From: Chamaecrista fasciculata
Taxonomy: Eukaryota > Streptophyta > Magnoliopsida > Fabales > Fabaceae
Length of the DNA: 64,000 nt
Direction: 5' to 3'
Assembly (NCBI GenBank): GCA_003254925.1
Contig: QANZ01038703.1
Location: 71,772-135,771 of the forward strand
This document shows positions 1 to 13,267 of this stretch, in pieces. Made by a program: the position numbers and the translations under genes. The notes below the pieces were generated by a model. The model was given only the letters and a program-made list of their open reading frames with translations. It did not search any database and was not told the DNA's origin. Positions within the stretch are counted from its first letter, which is position 1; every line of letters begins with the position of its first letter.

Positions 1-67
1 ATCTAATGTTAGAGTTGTTTAGAAACCAAAATGAAAATCATCAAAGATGCAGAGCTATGAGACTTAC

Positions 68-3000
68 CGCAAGAAAAGCAGTATCATTCCAGACAGCTCT
101 CTCTAACAACCGTTTTGCTTTGTTTCCCACAAAAATTGGAGAAGTTGGCATTGATTCAATCAAGTTCTGGTCCAGCAGAACTTTATTATTCCCACTAGAA
201 TCCGGATTATAACGAGACCTCGAAGATCCTTTGAGATCATAAAGTCGTGTCACATTTCTCCGAAACAGAAGATTCTCCATGACCAGGACATCCATCCTTG
301 ATTCTTTACCTCCTTTAAGATGCTTTATTGTAACCTTGAGAAAGCAATCACATAGTGTTTAAGATAATATGCCATTAAGCAGAGCAAAATACACTACTTA
401 TAATAGAATGGAAAGATGAATTGTTTTCATTTTATTATCATGAAATGTTTTTTTTTTATGCTTTGACAAAAAGATGAATTGTTGTTTTGGTATTAGTTAC
501 CGTATAATAGAATGGTCTACTAGAAAAAATTTTCACAAATTAAATGTCCAATTAAAATTCTTTGACAATTTAGAAGGACCTCTTTTTAATTCTTCCTTGG
601 TTGTGTGATTGATGCCTGATAAAATTTGCATCTCATGATTATACTTAGACGGCTTTCTATTTAGCCAAGTGCTATAAATAATTTAGGAGACAAAAAAAAT
701 TGAGGATGAAAAGACATACCTGGTATATCCCGAGAATCTTAGCCAGGCATGTTGGACTTCTGGTACCTATTGATTCCAAAAGGTACTTGAAGTATTCCGG
801 ACCAAATTTAATAAATGATTCAAGCTCTGTCTTGGTGACTTGTTTGATGATAAATCGATCATCCAAGGTTTTTGCAAAGAATACATTACTCTTCCCACCT
901 TGAGCTCCCCATTTTTTACAACGACTCAGAGATCTTATATAATCGAGTTCTGAACAACAAACCCTTCTTAAAGCTTCAAATCGCCTAGCGTAGTAACAAG
1001 TCACGGTGTATTTTACCTTTCCTTGGGTAACATCGTCTCCAAACGAAACTCTGACATGATAAGTCTTGGTATATACCAGTGGATCCAACATCCATGAGCT
1101 ACGAGATCCAGCCAATGATGATAACATATCTTCAGTTGATGCAAAACTTTTTTGAGGATCAAAAGCTGGTTCATCAGTGGAAAGGAATGATTTGAAGTTT
1201 CCTGAGTCTGAAAGTAATAATGAGGACATTGTTGAATCAACACCATCCTTTGTTTTCTCTCCTACTTCATCAGTCAATTGGACAAGATAGTCTGGGGTCA
1301 TTAAGGCATAAGCTATAATACTTGAGGGTTCATCATCAAATACTGGTATTACAATTTCATTAATACCAACTGGCAGAAGAAGCCTTGCTCCACCTTGGAG
1401 TTCCATCTCCCGAAAGGATGATATGTACACAGGATTGTAGTCTACTAATTTATCAAACTTCTGCGCACCGTACAAGAAGTTCTTGTTAAACGAGCGGTAG
1501 AAGTTTAAGAATGGCATTCCTAACCAGCTTAGAGAGTCTTCCATATTATTATTATTATTATTATTATCATGTCCCTTGGGCACGCTTTGATCTTCAGTAG
1601 AATCTACCACACTTGCAGCATCAAGAGTAGTTACAAAAGTAGTGGTGTCCATTATTGGTATTACAAACTCTGATGATTGATTTTCACCTGTCCATTTTGC
1701 ATCAAGGGTATCAGACAAACTAGGCATGGCACGAAACAACCCATCTGAAAGAGCTCTGCGAATTCGCAACCCGGGTTCTTCAGGATGATCAAATTGATCC
1801 TCTTTCTCAAGTTTTGTGTCAATTTCTTGACCAAGTAAATCAGATGGAGAAATTTTGATATTAAGTAAATCAGGGCTTTTGTTAAGACTTGAATCCAAAA
1901 AAATAGAGTCAACAAAGCCTCCTGGCATGGACACTGCACTCATCAATTTTTCGACTGGGGGTCTCTCTTTTTTGTCTGAAAATGAACTGCTTAAACCACT
2001 TTGGTCACTAGAATTAACTGAACTGTCTGCACAGACAAGGCGGTGGTCCCACATAAATGATTGGAAAATTAACTGCCTACGCAACCGATTAATTTCCAGA
2101 ATGTCAACTCCGGGTTGGCCCTTTCTCTTTTCCTGGTTCAAAATCTTATGAAGTGCATCCTAAAAAAAAAAATTAGATAGAGATTAAACCACATGCCCTT
2201 AAAGTACAAAGTGTTTTATGTGCTGCTTTATTTCTAGGGATTAAAAACTGCCAGTAAGTATAACAATCTTGAAATATAGATTGCATTTGCGGTTGAGTAG
2301 GACATGGACAATGGAATAGGTTTCTGTTAAAAGGAATGAAACAAATTCGTGCATATACCAAGGATGTGCTAGATCCAAGTAAAAACGAAATAATTAGGGG
2401 TGAGGAGGTACAATTGAAGAATTTACTGACATGATGAGCATTAAAACAACGCAAAACAATGATGGTTCTGGTATTCCTTCAAGTTTTTTACTGTTACCAA
2501 CCACACCGTAAAGCTGGTGTGATCATTTTCAATGGTTAAATACTCAAACAACCCATTCATAATTTTCAAACAACTATATATATATATATATATATAGATA
2601 TATTTTCTTCCAACTTGTTTGCAGAAAAAGAACCTTAGGTTAGCTTGGCATAAATACTCCAAAACACCCATTAAAAAAAATGAGTCCATTACACAAGGAA
2701 CTAGCTCTGATTTCAAGTATTAATAACTGAAAGGGAAAAAGCATCTTTTTGGTCCCAAACTTTACATCAACTTTCAATTCTATCCCCAATCTTTTTCTGT
2801 TGTCAATTTTATCCCCAATATTTTCCATTTTGGTCAATTTTATTCATTGACTAATTTCTTTGAATAAATTAACAAAAGACTCTATCCTATTTTTCAATTT
2901 GAGTTAGGATTTGAGTTTATTCTTTTATTAATTTTACATCACATGTCATTAACTACATAGAATCAGTTGTTAACATTTAGTTAAAGTAAGAGCAAAAGGT

Positions 3001-6000
3001 AAAATTGATCAAAATATGAAATATTGGAGACAAAATTGATAGAAAAAAAAATTGGAGACGAAATTGAAACTTGATGTAAGGTTTGGGGATCAACATGGTG
3101 CTTTTGCCTAACTGAAAGCCTCACCTGAAATTCCACCTTCTCTCGTCGCAACATTTCCTCCAGTTGAGCAACTTGGTGCCTAGATTCATGTGTTTTAAGA
3201 CCACTACTATCTGGGATTGTGTTAGATCTTTTGTCTCCAATATGACTTAGAGCCTTGAGTACCTCAGAAAATAAAAGCTCTGCCCGGTCAACCACCTGTC
3301 ACAACAACAAGTTAGGTCCTTGATAAAAAAACCTCATTTAAAAATCCAAGACTGAATATTGAACCTCATCTGTTTCTTTTTGTATCCACTCCTGAATTCC
3401 ATGATCAAATTCAAGTTTGTGTGGGGGAAGGAAGACTGAGTGAACATCAATCGATGCATAACGAAAACAAGCAACCATATTCCCAAATCTGCAAAGTATA
3501 GTGAACAAATTAATCCCAAAAACATTAATGCATATATAAGCTACAAATTGGAGCTATATTCTATCTGAAACAAAAAAGAAAAATTTACCATTTTCCCTAA
3601 TCTGCAAGAGAAATATGAATATAGAGAACTAATGATTCAGAAAAATATATACAATCTTGAACAAATTCTGGATTCATGAATGGGCAGAATGAAACAAGCA
3701 AATTTATCTCATTTTTCACAAAATCACACGACCTCCTTCATAAAGAGGTTATAAGAATGGCTTCTTCTACATCATTGAATCAGGGTAAAAATAACCAAAA
3801 TGATTTATGTCAATTCAACTATTACTATCTCAAATTAAAGTCATCTAAATTCTAAAGAGATCAAGACTCCAAGTGTTAAAGTGTTTTGATACTCATGCAT
3901 AACAAGCAACATCCATAAAATTTGTAGTACAAGTTAGATTATTCCAAATATGTTGTAAAGAAAATAATACCCATAAAAACGAAGACAATCCCTGTGTAAA
4001 GAATGTCCACAGCCTGCCACCCTGCTTGCTGCAGCATGGTTAGAGAAACTGAGCTCCAAAAATTTCCCAAATGATAACCCCCAAGCCGCATCAGACATTA
4101 TTATTCTATGTGTGGCAGGAGGAAAACCATTCATTCTTGGACACTTTAGGCATCTGTGCCACATCCAGATCTTTCCATCCTTTTCACCAGGTAGGAGAAT
4201 TTCTGGCAGTTTCTTAACTGAAATGGTGAGTGTTCCCTGTCGATGAGTATAACAATGCACATGTGCTTCTGATGGCATTTCACAAGAACTGCATTGATAA
4301 TTCTGTATTGCAAGGAAACTAAGTGTTAAAACTAAAGCTATTGTTCTAAATATAAAGACGTGCATATATATTTCTAGAACAAGACATACCTGATCAAATA
4401 AATGGTCCCGCAAAAATCGACCCAAGGGTTTGTCAAAGCTTCCGTAGTATTTAATACGAAACAGATGGGACCGCTCACACACAGTTCCCTTCCATACACA
4501 TCGGGAGGACAAAGACACCAATATGCTTTGATTGTCAGAAGGTGATGGAGGAAACTCTTCTTTAAGAGGTGTTGGCTCTCCATTCATGGTTCCTGTCTCT
4601 CTTGAATGGGTTTGGGCAACTTCTAAAGGTGACAGCTCTGAAGCACTTGGTAGATTTTTAAATGTTTCACTGTAACTGTTTTGAAGAGCGTCAGCCAAAT
4701 TACCTTGATCCAATTTATATGAAGTTCCACAGTCATTTACAGGAGGATTATTATCCAGGACTGCCAAAGAGTTGTCCTTCACAACCGAAAAATTTGGCCC
4801 TGGAGGTTCACTAGAGTCCATTTCATTTCTTTCTTTATTATTATAAGGAAGAAGCTTCTTATACAAATCAGAAATTGCATATACTGAAGAAAAAGAAGAA
4901 GAATAATGGATGAGACTTGAGTCAGGTTGCATGGATTGATGAGGACGATCAGACAAATAGGTTTCTTTACTGGAAATAAATGAGGTAAGATCAGCGACTG
5001 AGCTACTTTTGGCTCTTTGTAGTCCACTGCCAGGTTCGGCTCCCTGAGACTTTTCAATGCCAGGAATTTGGAAATCAGTCACTGTTGAGATGGACCTCTC
5101 AATGCTTGATGATTTATCTGGAAGTGTCACAGTTATTGGAGCATTCAGAGGCAATTCTTGCAGCGAAGCTCCTTCATCAGCAAGAAAAGATGTCTCCAGA
5201 GCCAAATGGTAAGCTGCAAAAACTCCATACTTAACCACATGCTTTACCTTCTTCAGTTCACCCTTATTAGCACCTCTAAGTAAAATCTGCAAGAAACGGA
5301 TGCGTTAAGTGCGCACTTCTTACAAGTCTCTAAAACACAAGATATGATTGAACGGCTTCAAAACTAACAAAGCATGCCAGTGAAATTTTCTTGCATATAT
5401 ATTTCAAGGAATAATGTACATAACGGCAATCATTGATTTGGGTGCATAGAGATCATCTGCAGTTCATCAGAAAGACTTCCACAAAAAAATGTATCTACAA
5501 ATTAAATTAGAAAAAAAAACAGACATACAGTGAAACCCAGTGGTTTAGGGCATCCTTCAAAATACATCAATGTCTTCATCATTTTTTTCCCTCCATTGCC
5601 AGCACTATTTAGGTCTTCAACAAACTTTTCCACATGAAATGTATCGCATTGGCCCACCTTTTGTGATGATAGATGATCAATTGAAGGTGCTATTTGAGTT
5701 CCTGTGCAGCGTGCTATGCGCTCCAAAAGCGGCCTCTTGACATTGAGTACTAGTGATATACCTTTTGTAAGAAGATATTCCTGTGCATATCGAGAAACTG
5801 ATTTCTCCACCAAAAGGACATCAGGGGCATGTCGACCTATCTTTGCCACTGCCATCTTCAGATGGTCCATTTCCTGGGTAAGGATGTAAGAACCCATTAG
5901 CATGAACTCATGGATATAAACATGATAGGCTGTCCATCAACAACCATGCAAGTGCCACTCTAAACGTATAAAATAGGAAATAATAACAACCTGATGTAAC

Positions 6001-9000
6001 AGGGTATCAACACTAGACAAGAGATTGGTAACACGCTGATACTCAAGAGCTCCTCCAAGGATCAACAAGCGAGGTTTATCTACATTTGATCTCATTCGCC
6101 GATGAGCTACATTTTTCTTACAAACAACTCCTTTAATCACCACGCTGGAGAATATAAAATCCGAGAAGCAAGTCAATTAACAGTTATATAAGGGCAGAAA
6201 AACTTAAAGTTCTCTTTACCTCATAGCACAGCTTAATAGTAATGCAAATTTGAATAAAGTTCTAATTAGGTCTTGATGTGGATTTTAATGACAATAGGTT
6301 AAAAAAAAGGATCATCACTCCTTTAAAAGTTGTTATTACACTCTATATTCCAATTCCATCATATAAAGAAAGAACAAGACACATGTGATTGATCAAAAGA
6401 GAATTTTAGTGGCTTCTAGATTCCATAGGTCAGTCTCTGTTTCATCTCTTCATATATCATCTTCACATATAGACCATTCTCATGCCATGCTACATTCATA
6501 TCTAGCCAAAGATTATAAAAAATATATACAAGAGTTATATGGTATGCTATTGATTTATTCATACTTTTCTTTTAAATCTTCATAAAATTCATATTTCTAC
6601 ACAAAGGTATGTTTGCCTTCAATGAATACTTTGTTTTATTCCATTACCTATGCATATATATATATATATATATATATATTCTTTTGGAACCATAAATAAG
6701 AAATCAAAAAGCTATGAATGTTTGTTCAGAATACTATTTAGCATATTTAAGCAGGGGCACCCTTTTTCACTCACACAAAATGTGACTGCCTGCCTATATT
6801 TATGGCTTATGCCCATGGAAAGTTGAACCATATGCTCTTGTTGATGGCTTCTGTGGTAGGGCTTCTGCTTCTTCTGGTTTTATGGCTGAGGTGCTTGCTC
6901 TCAGGAAAGCTGTTGATGTGGCTGAAGCTTTGAAGGCTGAGTTGGTTGTGTTTGAGTCTGACAGTATTGAGCTTGTGAATTGGGTCAATGGTAAGAGTTT
7001 TGGCCCGTGGGAGTGTGGTCTGATTGTGGATGAAATCTGCAGTATTTCTTCTGTACATAGGGATTGGTCTTTTCAGTTTGTGAAGAGAAATTGTAACTTG
7101 GTGGCTGATTTAGTTGCCAAAATGGGTCTTAGGAGGGTGTGTCCTATGGATTGGGTTGTTAATCCCCCATCCTCTTTGTGTCATGTTTTGTTTGCTGAGG
7201 CTTGCTGTGAGGATTATGGTATAGGCTAGTTTGTTTGGTTTTGCTGCTTTATTGGTGGCTGTACTCTTTTTGCTGTCAATAAAGACTTATTTTGGCCAAA
7301 AAAAAAACTGATGACAAATTTAAACCCATAACTAGATGACTTCCAGATTCATCTATTAGTCTAAAAAACATTAAACATCACTAGGTGGATTATTACATAT
7401 GAAAGTTCATATAAAGAAAGCATTTACCTTTCACTGCGGTTACCACATGCTAAGCATTTGACTTTCACATATCCACCTGGGTCCATTCCTCCTCCTTGGC
7501 TCGTATCTGGTTTCAATAATGTAGCAGCCTCCCATGACAGAGAAGTGATGATCTCCAACCAACTGTTGTCATCATTTTCTTCAACAGGAAGGTTTTCAAC
7601 ATGTAACAGCTGAGCTACCAGAGCCCTAAAATGCCCATCAACCACATTCTTTGTGGCCATCTTTTGATCTCCACTTTCTGAACCACTTGGAGCCCGTAAA
7701 TACCCCCACTCTCCAGTGTCATTCCCATCACAATCGTCGTTGTCATCGTCATCATCATCATCATCATACGAAGTAGCTTCTCGTTCATCTTCTTCGTCTT
7801 CTGGTTCAGGAGGGAGCCAGAGAAGTCCATTATTTTCAAAATCTATTGGTTCGGCATCAATGTCCTCTGAAACATATAAAGAGGAAGGTGCTTCATTTTC
7901 ATCAAAGATATAAGGTTCAACACCATTTTCCATGACAGCTGACATTTCTTCCAAACCCTGCAAGTCAAAGCATTGGTGTTCTGAAAGGTCACACAGACCA
8001 TCCCCATTGATGTTTTCTCCATCAGGATGAAACTGTGATCCACCAATGTTAATTCCATCAAATTCTCCCTGACCATAGTAACCAATGACTCCAAGATATT
8101 GCCTTGATTCAGGATAGTGCATTGATTCACGATACTGCCTTGTCTCAGAATCTGACTGATACACACTACACTCATCCCCGTCATTATCACTCCTGAAGCA
8201 AGATAAAAGCATATGTTCTGAGGCAAACTGTTAAAACAATTAACACTTATTCTCCTCTAATCTGCGAATTAATGCATCACTGAGTTGTATGGAAATTTCA
8301 GGATAAACAAGATAAAGGATCACATTGGATTACCTGATCAAATAAATTAATGCACCAATTAATACATGTAATGTTATAACACTCCTTTGATTAATTAGTC
8401 ATACTTCAGACAGATATAACATTAAGATAAAGGAATAGGATCACATGGGAATTTCTCTACTTTTGTGACTTCCAGAGAAATAAAACAATACCTGTTCATT
8501 GAGTGTTCGTATTGCTTTGGCAACGGATCCTCAAGGTCTGCCACAAGATTGCCCCTTGTAAGTTCTGAAAAACCTTCCTCATCAATGTCTTTTCCCTTCA
8601 CCGATGACAATTGATTTAAGCTCAGACAAGAAGCTTGTTGCATTTGCTGCCCAACCGAAAAAGGCAAGGGGCAATGAGTAATGTTACCACTAGTGGCAGT
8701 GACATTGGATTTAGTGCTGAGCAAGCTTGAAGTTGACAGTGTAGTACTTTGATCCATATTGGGTTCCTGAATCCTGTTCTCACAGGTTGCTACACCCTCC
8801 TCCCATTGCGTGTAACAGTAAAGGCATACCCGAATCCAGCCCCGCTGACCCGAAACCGGAACATTATTCCCTTGGCGACTAGATGAGGCAGGAACTGAGT
8901 TTTCTGTACACTTGGCACAGAAAACTTTGCCACAATGACGACAATGGTGTCTACGGTTGAATAAGGTGAATTGAGAATCACACTCGTAGCATACCATACA

Positions 9001-9114
9001 ACTCTTGTCGGGCATCCAAAAATCCCTGGACACATTCTGAGATTTAGATCGCCAGGGAATCAATGACTTGATGATGCTTACAACTTCAGAGAAAGTCTTC
9101 TGTGGACCATCCAT
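68..9114 (-). CDS. FAB1: FAB1-type 1-phosphatidylinositol-3-phosphate 5-kinase (PIKfyve homologue), 3' end outside window
   Basis: Makes PtdIns(3,5)P2 from PtdIns3P on endosomal membranes, as known for plant FAB1A/B. Ten coding exons join in frame to 1702 residues: 9114-8492, 8192-7428, 6144-5991, 5873-5529, 5286-4390, 4302-3971, 3488-3365, 3295-3125, 2159-720 and 322-68, all with GT-AG borders; the last exon(s) lie left of the window. Domains in order: FYVE zinc finger at about residues 30-105 (FWMPD, RRHHCRHCG, RVC motifs), an acidic linker with eight consecutive Asp, a Cpn60/TCP1-like domain at about 460-680, a Cys-rich conserved block near 930-1040 (HCYTHRQG, CGHSLHRDCLRFYG), and the start of the PIP kinase domain from about 1500 (GAQGGKSNVFFAK, then MDVLVMENLLF and DLKGSSRSRYN). 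A TAA directly before the ATG, in frame, supports the start. A FYVE domain excludes the FYVE-less FAB1C/D type. Insertions sit in two introns and just upstream. Confidence 0.95.
1542..1566. repeat. ATT trinucleotide run inside a FAB1 exon
   Basis: A run of ATT repeats on the plus strand is read as seven consecutive asparagines in the FAB1 linker just before the PIP kinase domain. This linker is poorly conserved in the family, so the run is a likely length polymorphism without effect on catalysis. Confidence 0.85.
2575..2596. repeat. (TA)n microsatellite in FAB1 intron
   Basis: An uninterrupted TA run in the intron between the exons ending at 3125 and starting at 2159. Similar TA runs lie at 6654-6679, 25220-25232, 28638-28655 and 30439-30459. 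Confidence 0.85.
2734..3108. mobile_element. 375-bp Mutator-like MITE in a FAB1 intron
   Basis: The two ends are long inverted repeats (left GGGAAAAAGCATC, right end complementary to GGCAAAAGCACC, both followed by a GGTCCC/GATCCC-like region). It is flanked by the direct repeat TAACTGAAAG at 2724-2733 and 3109-3118, a 9-10 bp target-site duplication as expected for Mutator-like elements. No ORF. The insertion lies 16 bases inside the intron, next to the splice donor of the exon 3295-3125. Confidence 0.75.
6780..7307 (+). pseudogene. 5'-truncated LINE fragment, RNase H domain, antisense inside a FAB1 intron
   Basis: An open frame ending at 7229 encodes the RNase H-like domain found at the end of plant L1-type LINEs: an AEVLALRKAVDVAEA helix, the acidic VVFESDS strand, and the final RNCNLVADLVAKMG helix followed by WVVNPPSS. 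It is followed by an AATAAA signal at 7279-7284 and a poly(A) tail at about 7298-7307, the usual 3' end of a LINE. The reverse transcriptase and endonuclease parts are missing. It sits in the 1.28-kb FAB1 intron (6145-7427), opposite to the gene. I could not find a convincing target-site duplication. Confidence 0.85.
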
Positions 9115-10186
9115 TTACAATAAGAATTGCTTCCCTGTCCATTGTGACATGACCATTTGCCACTCCTAATGGACGATGATCTGAATTGGAAAAACCACCC
9201 AAAATAAAAGAACTAGAACCCCAACAGGAATTTAATCACTCCTGGAGATCCTAAGTTGCAACCGTAATCACCAATCAGTCGAAAATTAAATAATCCCCAA
9301 CCTTGTTGAGCAAGTTTGTGATTCTCCATCTCAATCTAGATGACAACTTCATCAACCAATAAGTAAATCTCCAGAAAACCAACTTTTTGTAGAAAATCCT
9401 ACTTCTCTAAAAGTACAAATAATTCAACTCTCAAAAATCCATTTACATAACCTAACAAGGATTACAGCCATACCGAACCCACACAAAATCAAACAAAAAA
9501 TAGGAAGTGGCCGAATTCAAAGAAAACAAAAGATCATACATAGATGAAGAAGATCTTTCTCTACCATCGTACGCTTCTCGAACAATCCCAACCGAAAGTG
9601 TCAAATTCATATTACTTTCTCCCCATTATCATCCAGAGGGTAAGGAGATAAACATGATGGAATCTACGGTTCAAAACAAAATACAATCCCAATTTGAAAT
9701 TATATACAATATTATAACAACTGCATTATTGTCAAAATTAAGGCACAAGGGGTACAAACGAAGATTTGCATCGCGCGATTATCGGACCCCTCCCTCTACA
9801 CAGAAATCCCGAACAGAGATACAATAATCCTTTATAATTATCACAGATCATGTATTAATTCTTGACCATTCATGAAAAATTCTGCTGCTCGCAACGACGT
9901 TGTTCAATCTTCAATGTTCGTCCTCAAAATTCTTTGTAAGATTCATGAATGAGAAACATGACATTCATTCACATGAACAATTCATCGTAAATTCGTAATC
10001 TTCTGGAAATTTTATTCCATTTTTGGCTAATTTGGGAATTAAAAAATATCATTGGACATGATTTTGGTTATGGAAATTTGAGAGATGACTCTCTTTCTTC
10101 TTCCATCGTTTTCTCTTTGGTCGTTGGTTTCCCTTTCGCCATTTTTGTGACCCCATAGAGGAACATGCTGACGTGGATGCGTGACA
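9115..10186 (-). promoter_or_regulatory. FAB1 5' flank and probable 5' UTR
   Basis: The region upstream of the FAB1 start codon has no convincing gene on either strand. A stretch at about 10080-10155 is GA-rich when read with the gene and could be transcribed leader, perhaps with a 5' UTR intron as in some FAB1 homologues; this is inference. An open frame at 9507-9827 on the plus strand has no recognisable protein features. Confidence 0.4.
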
Positions 10187-10195
10187 AAATAAAAT

Positions 10196-11327
10196 GAGGA
10201 AACCTACTACTTAGATCCCTCCTTTTTCACAGTTTCAACTATTTAGTCCCTCAAAATATAGAAATGTCAACTCGTTAGTCTCTGTAACCTATTTCCGTTA
10301 CCAACACTGATAACTTGACCTTTTTTTTTAAACATCAAACCAAGATATATTATAGAAAAGACAAACGACACACTTATAGAAATTCAGAGAATTCAGAACT
10401 GATAAAACATGAAGAATAACAAGTAAAATTTGTTGAACTATAAAACAAACTAAGTGCACAACTGATCCTATATGGAAGATATCTTTTTTTGATGAAAATC
10501 ATCACCAATCTTGGTGTTGTCAACAAAACAATTACAATTATACTTCTTGTGTATCAGAAAAGAACTCAACTTCATGGACGTAGAAGCTACTAACTTCGCC
10601 ATAAAATTCAGGCCAAAAAAAACTTCTCCATAAAATTGAAAGAAGATGAAAACGTCCTAGCATATATAAATGCTCAGATTCTAGTCAATTCAGTGTTAGA
10701 ACAAATCTTTCACAAAGAAAGAGCAGAACCAGATATAGATCTGGACAAAACCACCACTAAACTAGGGGGACTGAATATTTGAATTTTTGAAACAACAAGA
10801 ACAAAAAGGAAAAATCAGGGAGGAGTTGCTCTGCGTCTCGCCCCTACAATCTGGATTTGAGGAAAAAAACACAGCAGTTATGAAGAGAAGACAGAGAAAT
10901 TTGGTAGAGAGAGAGAGATCGTGGGACAATTTTCTAATACTTGGTCGTTAAGTGCACATGTAACACGTTAAATGTCACATATTTAACTATTTGAGACCAT
11001 CTAGGGTTTGAGATTTGGGAATAATTCAATAATTTGTGCCTTATGGAAGCTTCGCGTGTAACATAAATATTTGGATCTGACTCAATTTTGGGCTGGTTTA
11101 ATTGTGTTTGTTGATCCGGTTCGATTGATTTAGGTAATTAGGATGCCAAAGTGACATTTAACGGTGTCAAGTAAGCATTTAACGTCTGATAGTTGATGAT
11201 TGTGATAAATAAGGGACTAAATAGTTGACAATTATGATAAATGAGGGACTGAATAGTCTATTTCAATAAATAAGGGACCAAATCGTTGACTCAATAAAAA
11301 AGAAAGACCAAATAGTAGGTTTCCTCA
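10196..11327. mobile_element. 1.13-kb non-autonomous Mutator-like element
   Basis: Ends are inverted repeats beginning GAGGAAACCTACTA, extending into a TTAGTCCC-rich region on both sides. Exact 9-bp direct repeats AAATAAAAT flank it at 10187-10195 and 11328-11336, the signature of Mutator-superfamily insertion. No transposase ORF. The internal part (about 10310-10950), with GA-rich leader-like sequence read on the minus strand, does not resemble the ends and may be captured host DNA. It lies at the 5' side of the FAB1 gene. Confidence 0.85.
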
Positions 11328-11534
11328 AATAAAATTCCTTTTTTTTTTCTTAAATATACAAATAAATATTTTTCACTTTTTTATCCCATAAATATGGAAC
11401 CATTTTTATTACAAAATTTTAACAATCACATCAAATCAAATAATGGTCAAAAGAAAAACAAACAATCACATCAAATTAAGTTCCTACCCAAAAAAAAAAA
11501 AACACATCAAATCAAATAGTTTATAATTTACAGT

Positions 11535-11819
11535 GGGCTAAAGTGTACATTTGGTTCATAACTTTGACAAAGGTCTCAATTTGGTCCTGTAATTTTTTTT
11601 GTTGCAATTTTGGTTCCATAACTTTTAAAAACCGTCTCACTATTGGTCCCAAGTTGAGATATTTTTAAAAGTTATGGGACCAAAATTGCAACAAAAAAAA
11701 ATTATGGGACCAAATTGAGACCTTTGTCAAAGTTATGGGACCAAAATTGCAACAAAAAAAGTTCTAGGACCAAATTAAGACCTTTATCAAAGTTATGGGA
11801 CCAAAAATACATTTTAGCC
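11535..11819. mobile_element. 285-bp inverted-repeat MITE
   Basis: Almost entirely a fold-back: the left end starts GGGCTAAAGTGTACATTTGG and the right end is its near complement. The inside repeats a 'GTTATGGGACCAAAATTGCAAC' type unit. Exact 8-bp direct repeats TTTACAGT lie at 11527-11534 and 11820-11827. Confidence 0.8.
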
Positions 11820-11939
11820 TTTACAGTTTTAAAAACAGTATAAGAGTTTTGTTCAAAAAGAAAAAAGAAACGGTATAAGATTGTCAATCTGTTGTTTATA
11901 TGGTAATAAAAATAGCTGAAGCAATAGTTCACTAAAGAA

Positions 11940-12513
11940 AAATAAGTTTGAGATTCTTATTAAAAGTATACTTTTATAAAATATTATTACATGATATTTG
12001 ATATAATACACAAAAATTGAGAATTTTTTTCTTTATCCAAAAATTGAGAATTCAAGTGTCTATACAATTGAATTCTTCAAAACAATCCTAAATTTTAGCA
12101 TAAAATTAGTACTATTAAAATAGGTTTAAACTCAGAATTAAAAAGTTTTATGAAATACATTCATATTATCTTTCATTTTTTTCACTACATGAAGCAAAAG
12201 TTTTATATATTTGTCTAAATGAGAGAAAAGTTGTGTAATGAAATTTCTTTAAGGAATAAAATCATTTGAAGATGATATTAAAATCATTTTGTAAAATATA
12301 TCGGACTTTGAAATTTATTTTTGTTAAAATCATAAGCAAACTAATTAGTGATCAATCAAAACAGTATTATACCAATGTTGCAAATAAGATAATATGCAAC
12401 ACTTTTATCTGTGTTGCAAATATATGTTGCCGAAATTTCACAATTTTTTTAAACTGCTTGCAACACTCAAAAACTGTTGCAAGTTTTATCAAGTGCACCA
12501 CTATTTTCTTTGT
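11940..12513. other. AT-rich intergenic DNA, no gene seen
   Basis: AT-rich sequence with short poly(A) and poly(T) tracts. One open frame on the plus strand (12266-12559) has low-complexity composition and no domain that I recognise. Confidence 0.5.
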
Positions 12514-12905
12514 GACCCAAAGATACGAGACTAATTCTGCACCTGACCCAAAGATATGAGATCAAAAGTGTAACACAGGACCAAATCATCAACCTAAACA
12601 AAAAATATGAGACCACATTGAGACATCAATAAAAGTTATGAGACCAAGTTAATCTCTGAGTTGGTGGATCATCTAAAGGATTTGAGCACAACATTTTCTT
12701 GCTAATTTATATTTAACATGTTTTTTAATTATATCAAACAGGAATTTTTAAGTATCTTATTTTTCACAAGAATCCATCAATTAGTTATTCTTCCCGTGTT
12801 CCCTCTTGATGATAAGTATTTTGAAATTATAGAGATAGAAATAGAAAAATTATTAAAAAAAATTAATTTGAATTGATGAAATTTTGTTAAATGATAATTG
12901 TTTTA
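12514..12905. repeat. Direct repeat copy 1 (partner at 17560-18015)
   Basis: This stretch, from the phrase GACCCAAAGATA through GATGATAAGTATTTTG, recurs in the same orientation about 5 kb downstream with moderate divergence and small indels. It includes a 'GAGACCAAGTTAAT' segment of the GGACC-type repeat family. It may be a segmental duplication or the remains of the LTRs of a decayed element. Confidence 0.65.
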
Positions 12906-13267
12906 ACACTAAACATAAAAACCATCTAGATGAATCTAACGATCCTGATGCAACACTGCAGACACACTTCAGAGAAAAAAGACACCAATCTCACTTTAGT
13001 GGATTTAGCCTGTCAAAAACCAATCATCACCTCTTTAACATGACATACATTTTTCTATGAATTTCAAACAAACATCAACATGCAACTACCCCATAACAAG
13101 AGAAAACAATATTCAAACACCAGACAAATTAAGAATGAACAATTATTCTGAAATTGCATTTCTATTCCCATTGGAGTTGGAGAGAACACCAAAATTATGT
13201 TAGTTTCATTTAATAGTTTCGCCCTCTTTTGCCCTTAATGTTGCATTTCATGGTATTCATTTAAATT

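Noticed and set aside
9507-9827. Open frame of 106 codons on the plus strand upstream of FAB1
   Set aside because: No domain, biased composition, and it lies in the probable 5' leader or promoter of the opposite gene.
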